Assembly: GCF_943590815.1 (NCBI RefSeq)
Contig: NZ_CALSBS010000001.1
Span: 62,001 to 126,000, forward strand
Direction of reading: 5' to 3'
Length of the DNA stretch: 64,000 nt
Source: Pseudocitrobacter vendiensis
GTDB taxonomy: Bacteria; Pseudomonadota; Gammaproteobacteria; Enterobacterales; Enterobacteriaceae
Shown here: positions 37,054 to 47,004 of the stretch, one piece after another
Layout: the number at the start of each line of letters is the position of its first letter
Numbering within the stretch: position 1 is the first letter of the stretch
Notes under the pieces: generated by a model
Seen by the model: only the letters and a program-made list of their open reading frames with translations
Told to the model about the DNA's origin: nothing
The model's database searches: none
Position numbers and translations under genes: made by a program

Positions 37054-37860
37054 TCAGTATCCCACTTTATCCAGCACAAACTGTTTACCGCAGTTGCCCG
37101 GGTGCGGCTGAGGCAGGAACGAAGAAGCAGAAAGTGGTGCATTGATGTTCCCGGCTTTTAGCGAAATTTGCATTTCGGTAAGGTAGTTCGGGTTGCCATT
37201 ACAGGTCAGTTTAAACGCTTTGACGTTCTCTTTGCCAAAGGCGCTGGCGACGGCGGCATCAAAGTCGCTGCGGCTCACTTTTTTTCCATAGTTGGCGGCT
37301 AAAAATTGTCCCAGCGCGCTGGCTTTGACTTCGCTGTTCAGGCGCACCATGGTGCCGAAATACGCGTCAGGATCGAAACCAAAACAGACGCCATGTTTGG
37401 CATATTCATAACGCTCAAGGCAGGATTTTCCACCGCTGCCGGGCATCACGCCGTTCAGCTTGTTTGCCATTTCCAGCGATAAACCGGTTTCGGGGGCTGA
37501 ACATTTACGGCTGCCTTTGGCTTCAGGCATATTCGGAATAGGGCGCGTCGCGCAACCAAAGCGCATCCAGCGACCTTCATCAACGCCGCGAGAGGCGATA
37601 GATTTTGGCAGCCCCGGCCAGAGGCCGTGAACGGTGAGATGATCGGCTTTGTTGGCCGTCTCTTTCTGGATTTTGCACTCCTGCGGCGCTTTGCGATTTC
37701 TGTCGTTCATGCTCTGACAAAAACCAGTTTGCCACGACAGCGCCAGCACATAGCGGTCAAAATCGCCATATTGCGTGGGAGTGAGGGGGGCAGCGCTAGC
37801 GCATTGCGCGACGAGCAGCAGGGTGCCGACGCATCCGGCCAGAAGATCCTTCCTGAACAT
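37054..37860 (-). CDS. rna: Periplasmic ribonuclease I
   Basis: RNase I is a non-specific endoribonuclease of the T2 family, secreted to the periplasm. The 268-residue precursor has a signal peptide ending near CASAAPLT. The two conserved active-site segments are HLTVHGLWPG (near 74-83) and YEYAKHGVCFG (near 151-161), both with the catalytic His. Several Cys pairs are present for disulfides. It has the E. coli length and lies between rnk and dcuC. The citrate-fermentation genes found between rna and dcuC in E. coli are missing. Confidence 0.96.
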   Translation of the reverse strand: MFRKDLLAGCVGTLLLVAQCASAAPLTPTQYGDFDRYVLALSWQTGFCQSMNDRNRKAPQECKIQKETANKADHLTVHGLWPGLPKSIASRGVDEGRWMRFGCATRPIPNMPEAKGSRKCSAPETGLSLEMANKLNGVMPGSGGKSCLERYEYAKHGVCFGFDPDAYFGTMVRLNSEVKASALGQFLAANYGKKVSRSDFDAAVASAFGKENVKAFKLTCNGNPNYLTEMQISLKAGNINAPLSASSFLPQPHPGNCGKQFVLDKVGY

Positions 37861-37907
37861 AGTACGTATCCGGGGGAGTTAATAATTCAAGGCAATTATT
37901 AAAGCAT

Positions 37908-37936
37908 AAAAAAGGCGTCCTTAGACGCCTTTTATC
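37908..37936. terminator. Bidirectional terminator between dcuC and rna
   Basis: AAAAGGCGTC and GACGCCTTTT form a 10-bp stem around CTTA, with A-tracts upstream on the + strand that become U-tracts on the minus strand. It ends dcuC transcripts before rna. Confidence 0.88.
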
Positions 37937-37950
37937 CGTTTCACGAATAC

Positions 37951-39321
37951 TTACAGCGCGCTACCCGGCACCAGAATCTCAGTCGCGATGATTACTACGA
38001 CCAGGCCAACCAGTACCGGAACGGAGGTGCGTTTCACCACTTCGAACGGCGAAATTTTTGCCATCCCGGCCACGGCTACCACGACGCCGGAAACCGGGGA
38101 GATAGTACGTCCAAGGTTGGATGCCTGCAGCATTGGAATGGAAAGATAAGCCGGGTTAATACCGGAGGTGTGCGCCAGCTTAGGAATCATTTCCACAAAC
38201 GCATAAAACGGCGCATTACCGGAACCGGTGGTCATCGCCGCCAGCATGGTCAGCACCACCAGCACCAGCATCAGAATAATGCTCGCGGAGCCGAACGAGG
38301 TGGCGATGGAAATCAGGCTATCGATAAAGCCTATCGTGCTCAGGCCCTGCGCAAAAACGCCCGCCGCAACTAACAGCATCACCACGCCGGCGAAGGCGTC
38401 CGCCATGCCGCGATAGGCCACTTCCAGGCCGGAGAAGACGTTCTGCGTGTTGAAACTGCGGCAGAATTCCAGCACCGCCGCCAGCAGCATGCAGATAACC
38501 AGAATGGTAATAATGTGTAGCTGTGGGCCCCATTTACCGTCAAAGATCAGCACGCCAATGATTGGCGCGAACGGCAGAATGGCGTAAAAGCTCGGTGCGG
38601 TGGTGGTGATTTCATTCACATCGAGCATTTCATGGGACACGTTCTCTTTTTTATCGAGATAGCGCTGCCAGAAGAAGTGGGCAATCGCCATTGCGATAAT
38701 CGCGGCGATTGAGATAGGAAGCGTCGTTTTAAAAGCAAAATCAATCAACGGCATCTCTGCCGCTTTTGCCGCCAGCACAACATCGCCGGAGGTAGGAGAA
38801 AGAATAATCGCCGCCGGAGAGGCGCAGATCGCGGCAGCCGCACCACGGCTAATACCGACGTTAACCATCACCGGGAACAGCGTCGCCATTAACAAAACGC
38901 CAAGGCCCGTTGCAGACGATACGGCCAGTGACATCAGGCAGGCGACGAAATAGGCGGCAATCATCAATAAATAGGGTGAGTTAATATAACGCAGTGGTTT
39001 TGAGGCCAGTTTTACGACCATGTCGTTGGCACCAATATGCGTCATGTAGGCGGCAAAACCACACAGCATCATGATCATCATGCCGAGGTCGCCGCCGCGG
39101 CTCATCAGCAGGATTTTGATGTATTCAACGATATCCGTTGCGGAATAACCCGTGCTTGCTTCGCTGGCGGGTAACACTTTATGGCCCATCAGCGCGCTTG
39201 CGATCAGCAATACAATCCCGCCGACGAATAAAACGCCCGTGGCGGAAAAGCCCTTAATGATATAGCGGGCGACGCCCACAATGACCACAACCCCAATCAG
39301 GAGCTCAAATGCCGTTAACAT
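37951..39321 (-). CDS. dcuC: Anaerobic C4-dicarboxylate transporter DcuC
   Basis: DcuC exports succinate or exchanges C4-dicarboxylates during fermentation. The 456-residue product is a 12-14 helix membrane protein with MMIMMLCGFAAYMTHIGAND near 83-102, SSATGLGVLLMATLFPVMVN near 139-158 and TTGSGNAPFYAFVEMIPKLAH near 375-395 (quoted in parts). The ATG at 39321 aligns with E. coli DcuC; an upstream in-frame ATG at 39369 would add 16 non-conserved residues. A good FNR-like site lies 96-109 bp upstream. Confidence 0.95.
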   Translation of the reverse strand: MLTAFELLIGVVVIVGVARYIIKGFSATGVLFVGGIVLLIASALMGHKVLPASEASTGYSATDIVEYIKILLMSRGGDLGMMIMMLCGFAAYMTHIGANDMVVKLASKPLRYINSPYLLMIAAYFVACLMSLAVSSATGLGVLLMATLFPVMVNVGISRGAAAAICASPAAIILSPTSGDVVLAAKAAEMPLIDFAFKTTLPISIAAIIAMAIAHFFWQRYLDKKENVSHEMLDVNEITTTAPSFYAILPFAPIIGVLIFDGKWGPQLHIITILVICMLLAAVLEFCRSFNTQNVFSGLEVAYRGMADAFAGVVMLLVAAGVFAQGLSTIGFIDSLISIATSFGSASIILMLVLVVLTMLAAMTTGSGNAPFYAFVEMIPKLAHTSGINPAYLSIPMLQASNLGRTISPVSGVVVAVAGMAKISPFEVVKRTSVPVLVGLVVVIIATEILVPGSAL

Positions 39322-39652
39322 AGTTTTACCTGTCACCATTGTCGAAAATATGTACTGAGAAAAGCACATAAAAAAGAATAATAAAGGGAATGTGCCGAAA
39401 TAAGCGGCAATACTTGCTGATGGAAATCAATAAAATGATTATTTGTAGTAATACAACAGACAATTGATCGAGTAAATCACAAAGCTGAAAACCTCTTAAT
39501 TATAGCGGGGCAGGAGGTATCTGAAAGCAATAAGTAAATTAATTGTTATAATTATTTCCATTTTGTTGAATCGTAAAGCAATTAAAAAAGACTTTATTTC
39601 GCGAATATTGCCTGCGTATACTCCGGTTACTTTCATTAACCGAATCGTGATT
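39322..39652. other. Divergent gap between dcuC and the cus-associated operon
   Basis: This 331-bp AT-rich stretch has no supported gene. It holds the FNR-like site for dcuC and a TATAAT at 39547-39552 that may be the -10 box of the rightward copper operon. I looked for a CusR-type palindrome and a CueR-type dyad and found neither in convincing form. Confidence 0.55.
39417..39430. promoter_or_regulatory. FNR-like box upstream of dcuC
   Basis: CTGATGGAAATCAA matches TTGAT-N4-ATCAA at 9 of 10 fixed positions and lies 96 bp before the dcuC start. FNR activation of dcuC is known in E. coli. Confidence 0.6.
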
Positions 39653-40048
39653 ATGTACGCATCCTGGAACTGGCGCTTACGCTTCATCAGAAAACATTTT
39701 CTGATGCTTCTGCTCGCGTTCGGTTTTTGGTTTATCCAGTGCCAGGTAGCGATTGCTTCTCATGACTGTCAGTTAAGCCCGGCGGGCGAGGCGGCGATGA
39801 TCCAGCATATGGATCACCAGATGTCATCACATGCGAGGCAAACTAATATGTCGCTGTGCGGGCAGCACTGTGTGCCTGACTCCTCGCAGAAAACGCTCGA
39901 TAATTCCTCTTTAGTCGCGATTCCGGTGGTTTACAGCCTGGCGTTAGTTATGCCGACCTGCGAAGCCGTACAGGAAGACGCGTGGTCACTGGCACCTCCT
40001 GCCGTAGGGCCTCCGGCAACGATTCGTTTTTGCCGGTTCCGCGAATAG
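39653..40048 (+). CDS. Uncharacterised secreted/membrane protein at the head of the copper operon
   Basis: The product is about 131 residues from the ATG at 39653. The frame is open 30 codons further upstream, but that part is AT-rich and not protein-like. It has one hydrophobic N-terminal segment (FLMLLLAFGFWFIQCQVAIA) that could be a signal peptide. A His/Met/Cys-containing region follows (MIQHMDHQMSSH, then MSLCGQHC), which resembles small copper-associated proteins. A second weak hydrophobic stretch and a Pro-rich tail end it. It lies 54 bp before cusF on the same strand. I do not recognise the family with confidence; metal binding is an inference from composition and context. Confidence 0.65.
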   Translation: MYASWNWRLRFIRKHFLMLLLAFGFWFIQCQVAIASHDCQLSPAGEAAMIQHMDHQMSSHARQTNMSLCGQHCVPDSSQKTLDNSSLVAIPVVYSLALVMPTCEAVQEDAWSLAPPAVGPPATIRFCRFRE

Positions 40049-40102
40049 AAACCTGATAATCCGTTTAACTATCAATTAATTAACGATTATCAGGAGTTTA
40101 CT

Positions 40103-40435
40103 ATGTCTGCAATTTATACTCGTGCGCTGGCTGGCGTACTGTTTGCTGTATCCGCATTTTCCGTTTCTGCGCACGATATGAGCGCACACGCCACAATGAC
40201 AATGCCCTCCGCCGCCACCTGGCAGGGCGAAGGCATTATCAAAAAAGTGACTGCCACTTCCATCACTATTGCCCATCATCCCATCCCCGCGCTGAACTGG
40301 CCTGCGATGACGATGCAATTTGCTCAACCGACTGCTCAACCTGTTACCGCGCAACGCGTGGGCGAAGAGGTGGATTTCACCTTTACCGAGGGTGAGGGCG
40401 GTTACCAGATTGTATCCCTGAACTCGCACCGTTAA
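40103..40435 (+). CDS. cusF: Periplasmic copper/silver chaperone CusF
   Basis: CusF carries Cu(I)/Ag(I) in the periplasm to the CusB adaptor. The 110-residue precursor has a signal peptide ending near SVSAHD, a short His/Met-rich stretch, and the small OB-fold. Its metal site is seen in HHPIPALNWPAMTMQF: His, the capping Trp and the Met-x-Met pair. The ribosome binding site is AGGAG. The gene precedes the TolC-family gene, whereas E. coli has the order cusC-cusF-cusB-cusA. Confidence 0.92.
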   Translation: MSAIYTRALAGVLFAVSAFSVSAHDMSAHATMTMPSAATWQGEGIIKKVTATSITIAHHPIPALNWPAMTMQFAQPTAQPVTAQRVGEEVDFTFTEGEGGYQIVSLNSHR

Positions 40436-40447
40436 GACGGAGGTGAC

Positions 40448-41704
40448 ATGAAACAACGCACGTTGAGCCTTTGGCTTGGCGGGGTGTTGCTTGGGTTTTT
40501 TGGCTCCGCCGCGCAGGCGGAGTCATGGACACTCACGCAAACCCTGTCGCAAGCCCAGCGCTATTCCGCTGAACTTTCCGCTAATCGCAATGAAGCGCGG
40601 GCGCTGGAAAATATGGCGGATTCTGCAGGTGAATTGCCCGATCCGAAACTGAAATTTGGCATCGAAAACGTTCCGGTACAGGGCAGTAATAACCAGCGTT
40701 TGACCCGCGAAGGGATGACGATGCAACGCGTGGGCATCATGCAGCGCTACGTCAGCGCCGAAAAACGCGAACGCAAAGCGCAGACGTTACAGGCGCAGGC
40801 ACAAAGCGTTAGCGCGAAATCAGAAGCGATTCGCGCCGCCCTGCAACGCGATACCGCGCAGGCTTGGCTTGATCTCGCACTCTCGGAAAAAGCGCTGCAA
40901 TCAGCCAAAAAGCTGGTGGCGGAAACCGAGCGACAGCAGGGCACGCAGCGCGCCAGCGTCGGCAGCGGAACCGCCGCGCCGGACAGCGTACTGGCGCTGA
41001 AGGTTTCGCTCAATGCAATGCGCGATAACGTTACGCTTGCAGAGCGTGACGTGCAGGTGGCGCGGGCAAAACTGATGAAGTTTACCGGTCAGCCGATTGA
41101 TTCGGTTTCCGGCGCACTGCCACCGTATCAACGCTTGCCTGCAGATGAAGCCACGCTGCTCGCCGGTGTGGATCAGCACCCGGAAGTGATTGCCGCCGCG
41201 CGGGAAGCCAATGAAGCCAAAGCACGCTCGGCGCAGTCGGCGGTGGCGGCCATCCCTGATGTCGATGTCGAGGTGTACTACGGTCATCGCTCTGAAGGGT
41301 ATGACGATATGGCGGGGGTGATGTTTACCGTGGATTTGCCGCTGTTTAAAGATAAACGTCAGGATAAAGATTACGCGGCAGATGTCTCTCGCACCATGCA
41401 GGCCAACGATCAGCTTTCGCTGACTGAGCGCGATCACGCTGCCCAGATTAGCTCGCTGATTGCCGAATATCAGGCTGCGCAACATATCTGGTTACGCCTG
41501 CGCGATGAAACTCTACCGCTCCAGCAGCAGCGCCTTTCTTTACTGACCGCCCAGTATCGCGCCGGTCAGTCTGATCTTTCTTCCTTACTTGCCGCACGTC
41601 GCGATGTGCTGGACAGCACCCTTGCCACCAGTCAGGCCGAACGCGAAGTCGCCCGGACCTGGGCTGCCATTCACTATTTGATTCCACAGGAGCTGGCGCT
41701 ATGA
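40448..41704 (+). CDS. cusC: TolC-family outer-membrane factor of the copper efflux system
   Basis: This 418-residue protein is an outer-membrane efflux channel subunit. It has a signal peptide ending near AAQAESW and two repeats of the outer-membrane efflux protein domain with long coiled-coil alpha-hairpins (about 90-190 and 290-410). Unlike E. coli CusC (457 residues), it has no lipobox Cys after the signal peptide, so it is probably not a lipoprotein and is nearer to CzcC-like factors. The symbol is given by position and role. Its stop overlaps the cusB start (ATGA). The ribosome binding site GGAGGTGA is strong. Confidence 0.88.
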   Translation: MKQRTLSLWLGGVLLGFFGSAAQAESWTLTQTLSQAQRYSAELSANRNEARALENMADSAGELPDPKLKFGIENVPVQGSNNQRLTREGMTMQRVGIMQRYVSAEKRERKAQTLQAQAQSVSAKSEAIRAALQRDTAQAWLDLALSEKALQSAKKLVAETERQQGTQRASVGSGTAAPDSVLALKVSLNAMRDNVTLAERDVQVARAKLMKFTGQPIDSVSGALPPYQRLPADEATLLAGVDQHPEVIAAAREANEAKARSAQSAVAAIPDVDVEVYYGHRSEGYDDMAGVMFTVDLPLFKDKRQDKDYAADVSRTMQANDQLSLTERDHAAQISSLIAEYQAAQHIWLRLRDETLPLQQQRLSLLTAQYRAGQSDLSSLLAARRDVLDSTLATSQAEREVARTWAAIHYLIPQELAL

Positions 41705-43137
41705 ACAAGAACTTACTGACGCTGGCGATTGTGGCCGTGCTGGCGGCGGGAGCGGGCTATTACGCCGGACATCGCAGTCCGGCGACAGACTCCGCCGCCA
41801 CTGAATCTACGGCGCGCAAAGTGCTTTACTGGTACGACCCGATGGTTCCCGGACAGCGATTTGATAAGCCGGGGAAATCACCCTTTATGGATATGCAACT
41901 GGTGCCGCGCTATGCCGATGAAACGCCGGATAACGGCGGCGTTAGCATTAGCCCGCAACAGCAGCAAAGTCTTGGCATGCGAATCGGCACCGTAGAAAAA
42001 CGTGCGCTGGTACAGCCTTTTTCCGCGTTTGCGACGGTCACCACCGATGAGCGTAGCCTGCAAATTATTCCGTCTCCGGCCAACGGCGTCGTCGAGAAAT
42101 TGTTTGTTCGTGCTCCGCAGCAGTGGGTAAAAGCGGGTGAGCCGCTGGCACAGCTGTGGATCCCCGAATGGACGGCGGCGCAGCAGGAGTATCTGGCCGT
42201 GCGTCAACTTGGCGATGCCGCGCTCAGCCGGGCCGCTCGTGAGCGCCTGACGCTGACCTTTATGCCGGAATCCGTCATTCGCCAGGTGGAACGCAGCGGC
42301 AAACCGCAGTCGCGAATGGTGCTGCGTGCCGAGCAGGAGGGCTACGTGTCGAAGCTCGACACGCGCGAAGGTGCTCAGGTTAACGCCACCGCGCCGTTGT
42401 TCGAACTGGCAAGCCAGAACCCGGTCTGGGTGGTGATCGATTACCCACAAAACCAGGCGCAACGCCTGATACCGGGCAGTGACGTCGTGGCGAGCGCTGA
42501 CGGCTGGCCTGGAGAGCAATTCCACGGCAAGGTGAGCGAACTGCTGCCGCAGATGGAAACCACCACGCGCACGCTGAAGGCGCGTATTGTACTGGATAAC
42601 CCGCAGCACAAACTGAAGCCCGGCATGTTTTTAACAGTGCGTTTGCAGGATGAATCTGCGCAACCGCCGGTGTTGGCAATTCCGGAAGAAGCGTTGATCG
42701 CCACTGGCAGTGAGAATCGGGTGATTGTCGCCACCGGAGACGGGCACTTCGCACCGGCACGCGTCACCACTGGCGTAACCGCCAACGGCTGGACGGAAGT
42801 CAAAGAGGGGCTGAAAGAGGGTGACAAGGTGGTGACCTCCGGCCAGTTCCTGATTGATTCCGAAGCCAGCCTGCGCAGCGCCTTGCCGCAGGAAACCCAA
42901 AAGACGCAAGAGTATGTCGGCAACGGCGTCGTCAAGGCCATCGAAGGAGACACGGTGACGCTGTCGCACCAGCCGATACCCGCGCTGCACTGGGGGGCGA
43001 TGACCATGGACTTCACCCTAAGCGCCAGCGCGGCAAAACCGAAGCCTGGCGATAACATCATGTTCCACTTTACGCTGGATGATGCGCAGGGGCCGCTGAT
43101 TTCACAATGGATGCCAATGACGGGAGGCGAGAAATGA
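41701..43137 (+). CDS. cusB: CusB-type periplasmic adaptor with fused C-terminal CusF domain
   Basis: This 478-residue membrane-fusion protein links the inner-membrane pump to the outer-membrane channel. It has an N-terminal membrane anchor, a heavy-metal-binding segment ([19 protein letters not shown] then [10 protein letters not shown], near 41-70), a barrel-sandwich and alpha-hairpin, and beta-barrel domains. Residues about 406-478 are an additional CusF-like domain ([18 protein letters not shown]), so the same operon encodes a free and a tethered chaperone domain. E. coli CusB (407 residues) lacks this tail. Both ends overlap neighbours by four bases. Confidence 0.93.
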   Translation: MNKNLLTLAIVAVLAAGAGYYAGHRSPATDSAATESTARKVLYWYDPMVPGQRFDKPGKSPFMDMQLVPRYADETPDNGGVSISPQQQQSLGMRIGTVEKRALVQPFSAFATVTTDERSLQIIPSPANGVVEKLFVRAPQQWVKAGEPLAQLWIPEWTAAQQEYLAVRQLGDAALSRAARERLTLTFMPESVIRQVERSGKPQSRMVLRAEQEGYVSKLDTREGAQVNATAPLFELASQNPVWVVIDYPQNQAQRLIPGSDVVASADGWPGEQFHGKVSELLPQMETTTRTLKARIVLDNPQHKLKPGMFLTVRLQDESAQPPVLAIPEEALIATGSENRVIVATGDGHFAPARVTTGVTANGWTEVKEGLKEGDKVVTSGQFLIDSEASLRSALPQETQKTQEYVGNGVVKAIEGDTVTLSHQPIPALHWGAMTMDFTLSASAAKPKPGDNIMFHFTLDDAQGPLISQWMPMTGGEK

Positions 43138-46100
43138 TTGCCGCCGTGATTCGTGCTGCGTTGCGTAATCGCCTGCTGGTGATTTTTGCGGCGCTGGGGA
43201 TGGCGCTGTGGGGCGCCTGGGCGGTGCAACGCGCGCCGCTGGATGCGCTGCCGGACCTCTCTGATGTGCAGGTGATTATTCGCGCCAGCTATCCGGGAAA
43301 AGCGCCGCAGATTATAGAAGATCAGGTGACTTATCCGCTTACCACCACCATGCTTTCGGTGCCAGGCGCGAAGACGGTGCGCGGCTTTTCGATGTTTGGC
43401 GACGCCTATGTGTACGTGTTGTTTGAAGATGGTACCGACCTTTACTGGGCGCGTTCGCGCGTGCTGGAGTATCTGAGTCAGATTCAGGCGCAAATGCCGG
43501 AAGGCGTCACGGTGGCATTAGGGCCGGATGCCACGGGGGTGGGCTGGATTTACGAGTATGCGCTGGTTGATCGTACCGGCAAACACAGCCTTGCAGATCT
43601 GCGTGCGCTCCAGGACTGGACGCTGAAATATGAACTGAAAACCGTACCTAACGTGTCGGAAGTCGCCAGTGTCGGCGGGATGGTGCGCCAGTATCAGGTG
43701 ATTGCCGATCCGACGCGGATGCGGGCGTTAAACGTGACGCATCAGCAAATTGTCGATGCACTGAAATCTGCCAACCAGGAGGGCGGCGGCGCACTGATGG
43801 AGATGGGCGAAGCGGAATACATGGTGCGCACCACCGGTTATCTGCATTCGCTTGATGAGTTCCGCCAGGTGGTGGTGACCAGCCGTGATGGCGTGCCGGT
43901 GCTGCTGACAGATGTCGCCGATGTGCGGATGGGGCCAGAAATTCGGCGCGGCGTCGCGGAACTTAACGGCGAGGGGGAAGTGGCCGGCGGCATTATCATC
44001 ATGCGTTATGGTAAGAATGCCCGTCAGACCATTATGGATGTGAAAGCGAAGCTTCAGTCGTTGCAAAAAACTTTGCCGGAAGGGGTGGAGATCGTCCCGG
44101 TTTACGACCGTTCGCAGCTTATCGACCACGCGATCGAAACGTTAACCCATAAGCTGATTGAAGAGTTTATCGTCGTTGCCCTGGTCTGTACCCTGTTTCT
44201 GTTCCATTTCCGCTCGGCGCTGGTGGCAATTGTTTCGCTGCCGCTTGGCATACTTGGCGCGTTTATCGTCATGCACTATCAGGGGATTAACGCCAACATT
44301 ATGTCGCTGGGCGGGATTGCGATTGCTATCGGTGCCATGGTGGATGCGGCGATCGTGATGATCGAAAACATGCATAAAGTGCTGGAGCAGTGGCGGCACG
44401 ATCATCCCGACAAAACGCCTTCCGGCCCCGATTACTGGCACATTGCCGGGCAGGCGGCAACGGAAGTCGGGCCTGCGTTGTTTTGCAGCCTGCTGATTAT
44501 CACGTTGTCGTTTATTCCGGTCTTCTCGCTGGAGGCGCAGGAAGGGAAGATGTTTGCGCCGCTGGCGTTCACCAAAACCTGGGCGATGGCGATGGCGGCG
44601 GGGCTCGGCATCACCTTAGTGCCGGTACTGATGGGCTATTTTATTCGCGGAAAAATTCCTGATGAGCAATCCAACCCAATCAACCGCTGGCTGATTCGTG
44701 CCTATGAGCCGCTGCTTGATAAAGTGCTGGCCTGGCCAAAGGCGACACTGGCGCTGGCATTGCTGCTGCTGGGCATGACGCTCTGGCCGCTCAGCCAGTT
44801 GGGTAGCGAATTTATGCCGCCGCTCGACGAGGGGGATTTGCTCTATATGCCCTCTACGCTGCCGGGTATTTCTGCGCGCGAAGCGAGCCGCCTGCTGCAA
44901 CAAACCGATCGGTTGATTAAAAGCGTGCCGGAAGTAGCCAGCGTGTTTGGTAAGGCCGGGCGTGCGGAAACGGCTACCGATCCTGCGCCGCTGACCATGC
45001 TGGAAACCACCATTCAGTTTAAACCTCGCGACCAGTGGCGACCGGGCATGACGCCGGATAAACTCATTGAGGAACTGGATAAAACGGTGAAAGTTCCGGG
45101 GATTGCCAACGTCTGGGTACCACCGATCCGAAATCGTCTCGATATGCTGGCGACAGGTATCAAGAGCCCGGTGGGAATTAAAGTAAACGGCAATAACCTG
45201 GCGGACATCGAACGTGTCGCCCGCGAAATCGAGCAGGTGGTGAAGGGCGTTCCGGGTGTGACATCCGCGCTCGCCGAGCGACTTTCAGGTGGGCGTTATG
45301 TTGATATCGCGATCAATCGCCAGCAGGCGGCCCGCTATGGCGTGTCGGTGAAAGAGTTGCAATCTTTGGTGTCGACGCTGGTGGGCGGCGAGAACGTCGG
45401 TCAGACTATCGAAGGGCGCGAACGTTATCCCATTAACATCCGTTACCCGCGAGAATGGCGCGATAATATCGACAAACTGCGGGCAATGCCGGTGGTGACG
45501 GCCAATGGGAGCCAGGTGGCGCTCAGCGAACTGGCGGATATCCGTATCACCGAAGGTGTGCCGATGCTGAAAAGCGAAAATGCGCGACTGTCGAACTGGA
45601 TTTATGTCGATTTACGCGGACGTGACCTGAAATCCGCAGTGGATGAAATGCAGCAACGAGTAGCGCAACAGGTGACCCTGCCGCAGGGAGTCACGCTCTC
45701 CTGGTCCGGACAATTTGAATATCTTGAACGCGCCACGGCAAAACTGAAAATAGTGCTTCCGGTTACCTTGGTGATTATTTTTACACTACTTTGGTTAACC
45801 TTCAGACGTATTTCAGATGTATTACTGATAATGGGAACGCTTCCCTTTTCTCTGATTGGCGGCGTCTGGTTGTTATGGCTTCTCGGTTATAATCTCTCGG
45901 TGGCCGGAGCGGTAGGGTTTATTGCCCTTGCGGGGGTGTCAGCGGAGTTTGGTGTGATCATGGTACTCTATTTGAATCATGCGCTTGAGAAACATCGTAA
46001 ATCCGATCCTGATGGCGGCACACCGCTATTAATGCGCGCGATTCATGAGGGGGCGGTGCTACGTGTGCGCCCCAAAGTGATGACGGTGGCGACCATCATG

Positions 46101-46253
46101 GCCGGCCTGCTGCCTATCATGTGGGGCAGTGGTACGGGTTCGGAAGTGATGAGCCGGATTGCCGCGCCGATGATCGGCGGAATGATTTCCGCACCATTAC
46201 TCTCGATGTTGGTTATTCCCGCACTTTATCGCATCATCCACCGTAAACAATGA
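43134..46253 (+). CDS. cusA: Heavy-metal RND efflux pump CusA
   Basis: CusA pumps Cu(I)/Ag(I) across the cell envelope using the proton gradient. The 1039-residue protein is a full-length HME-RND transporter with 12 membrane segments: one, a large periplasmic loop, six, a second loop, five. It shows [40 protein letters not shown] (proton relay helix 4 Asp), [10 protein letters not shown] and [19 protein letters not shown]. These carry the Met residues matching the E. coli three-Met relay. I use the ATG at 43134, which overlaps the cusB stop and has a GGGAGG site, rather than a codon at 43107. A hairpin follows at 46258. Confidence 0.95.
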   Translation: MIAAVIRAALRNRLLVIFAALGMALWGAWAVQRAPLDALPDLSDVQVIIRASYPGKAPQIIEDQVTYPLTTTMLSVPGAKTVRGFSMFGDAYVYVLFEDGTDLYWARSRVLEYLSQIQAQMPEGVTVALGPDATGVGWIYEYALVDRTGKHSLADLRALQDWTLKYELKTVPNVSEVASVGGMVRQYQVIADPTRMRALNVTHQQIVDALKSANQEGGGALMEMGEAEYMVRTTGYLHSLDEFRQVVVTSRDGVPVLLTDVADVRMGPEIRRGVAELNGEGEVAGGIIIMRYGKNARQTIMDVKAKLQSLQKTLPEGVEIVPVYDRSQLIDHAIETLTHKLIEEFIVVALVCTLFLFHFRSALVAIVSLPLGILGAFIVMHYQGINANIMSLGGIAIAIGAMVDAAIVMIENMHKVLEQWRHDHPDKTPSGPDYWHIAGQAATEVGPALFCSLLIITLSFIPVFSLEAQEGKMFAPLAFTKTWAMAMAAGLGITLVPVLMGYFIRGKIPDEQSNPINRWLIRAYEPLLDKVLAWPKATLALALLLLGMTLWPLSQLGSEFMPPLDEGDLLYMPSTLPGISAREASRLLQQTDRLIKSVPEVASVFGKAGRAETATDPAPLTMLETTIQFKPRDQWRPGMTPDKLIEELDKTVKVPGIANVWVPPIRNRLDMLATGIKSPVGIKVNGNNLADIERVAREIEQVVKGVPGVTSALAERLSGGRYVDIAINRQQAARYGVSVKELQSLVSTLVGGENVGQTIEGRERYPINIRYPREWRDNIDKLRAMPVVTANGSQVALSELADIRITEGVPMLKSENARLSNWIYVDLRGRDLKSAVDEMQQRVAQQVTLPQGVTLSWSGQFEYLERATAKLKIVLPVTLVIIFTLLWLTFRRISDVLLIMGTLPFSLIGGVWLLWLLGYNLSVAGAVGFIALAGVSAEFGVIMVLYLNHALEKHRKSDPDGGTPLLMRAIHEGAVLRVRPKVMTVATIMAGLLPIMWGSGTGSEVMSRIAAPMIGGMISAPLLSMLVIPALYRIIHRKQ

Positions 46254-46257
46254 ATAC

Positions 46258-46277
46258 AAGCACCCTGCGGGGTGCTT
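46258..46277 (+). terminator. Hairpin after cusA
   Basis: AAGCACCC and GGGTGCTT form a perfect 8-bp stem with a TGCG loop, five bases after the cusA stop. The following AATTACTTTACTTT is a weak U-tract. Confidence 0.75.
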
Positions 46278-46332
46278 AATTACTTTACTTTATTTACTAA
46301 GAATTACCCTAAAATAAAGAATAACCCGATAT

Positions 46333-46349
46333 TGTTAAGCCTTGATTAA
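46333..46349 (+). promoter_or_regulatory. PhoP-box-like direct repeat upstream of pagP
   Basis: TGTTAA-N5-GATTAA resembles the PhoP box (two GTTTA-like hexamers spaced by five). It ends 23 bp before a TATTAT (-10-like, 46373-46378). pagP is a known PhoP-activated gene in Salmonella. Confidence 0.5.
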
Positions 46350-46408
46350 GGTTAGCATTGGTACGCTATTTCTATTATGTAATAAGCTTTGGTAATGCTA
46401 ACGTGTTA

Positions 46409-46978
46409 ATGCTCAAAAGAATTTATTTATTTGCTGCGATAATTGCGGCTCAACTCTGCGTTCTGCCTGCGGCGAATGCCTCATTTACCGAATCGGTGCG
46501 CAACGGCTTCTCCACGCTCAACGATAATATTGCGCAAACCTGGGATGAACCCCAGCATTACGATCTCTATGTTCCGGCGATCACCTGGCATGCGCGCTTT
46601 GCCTACGATAAAGAGAAAACCGATCGCTACAACGAGCGTCCCTGGGGCGCGGGTTTTGGTGTCTCTCGCTGGGATGAAAAAGGGAACTGGCACGGTATAT
46701 ATCTGATGGCGTTTAAAGACTCCTGGAACAAGTGGGAGCCGATTGGCGGGTACGGCTGGGAGAAAACCTGGCGACCGCTGACCGACGATAATTTCCGCCT
46801 GGGGCTGGGTTATACAGTCGGGGTGACAGCACGTGATAACTACAACTATGTGCCCATTCCGGTGCTGCTGCCGATGGCGTCAATCGGCTATGGCCCGGCA
46901 ACGTTCCAGATGACCTACATACCGGGCACTTACAATAACGGTAACGTCTACTTTGCCTGGATGCGCTTCCAGTTTTAA
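46409..46978 (+). CDS. pagP: Lipid A palmitoyltransferase PagP
   Basis: PagP is an outer-membrane enzyme that transfers palmitate from phospholipid to lipid A, giving resistance to cationic peptides. The 189-residue precursor has a signal peptide ending near PAANAS, an amphipathic N-terminal helix, and an eight-strand barrel ending in Phe (FAWMRFQF). The conserved [20 protein letters not shown] carries the active-site His, and the [17 protein letters not shown] segment follows. The ATG at 46409 fits the family start; in-frame codons upstream lie between the PhoP-box-like repeat and the gene. Confidence 0.94.
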   Translation: MLKRIYLFAAIIAAQLCVLPAANASFTESVRNGFSTLNDNIAQTWDEPQHYDLYVPAITWHARFAYDKEKTDRYNERPWGAGFGVSRWDEKGNWHGIYLMAFKDSWNKWEPIGGYGWEKTWRPLTDDNFRLGLGYTVGVTARDNYNYVPIPVLLPMASIGYGPATFQMTYIPGTYNNGNVYFAWMRFQF

Positions 46979-47004
46979 CCGCTGATTTTGCGCACGGGAG
47001 CAGT

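Noticed and set aside
39481-39520. ACCTC...GAGGT dyad as a CueR/MerR-type operator for the copper operon
   Set aside because: The spacing (18 bp between the short arms) and the half-sites do not fit the MerR-family pattern.
42441-43493. 350-codon minus-strand frame across cusB and cusA
   Set aside because: It spans the cusB-cusA junction in antisense; both of those are clear genes.
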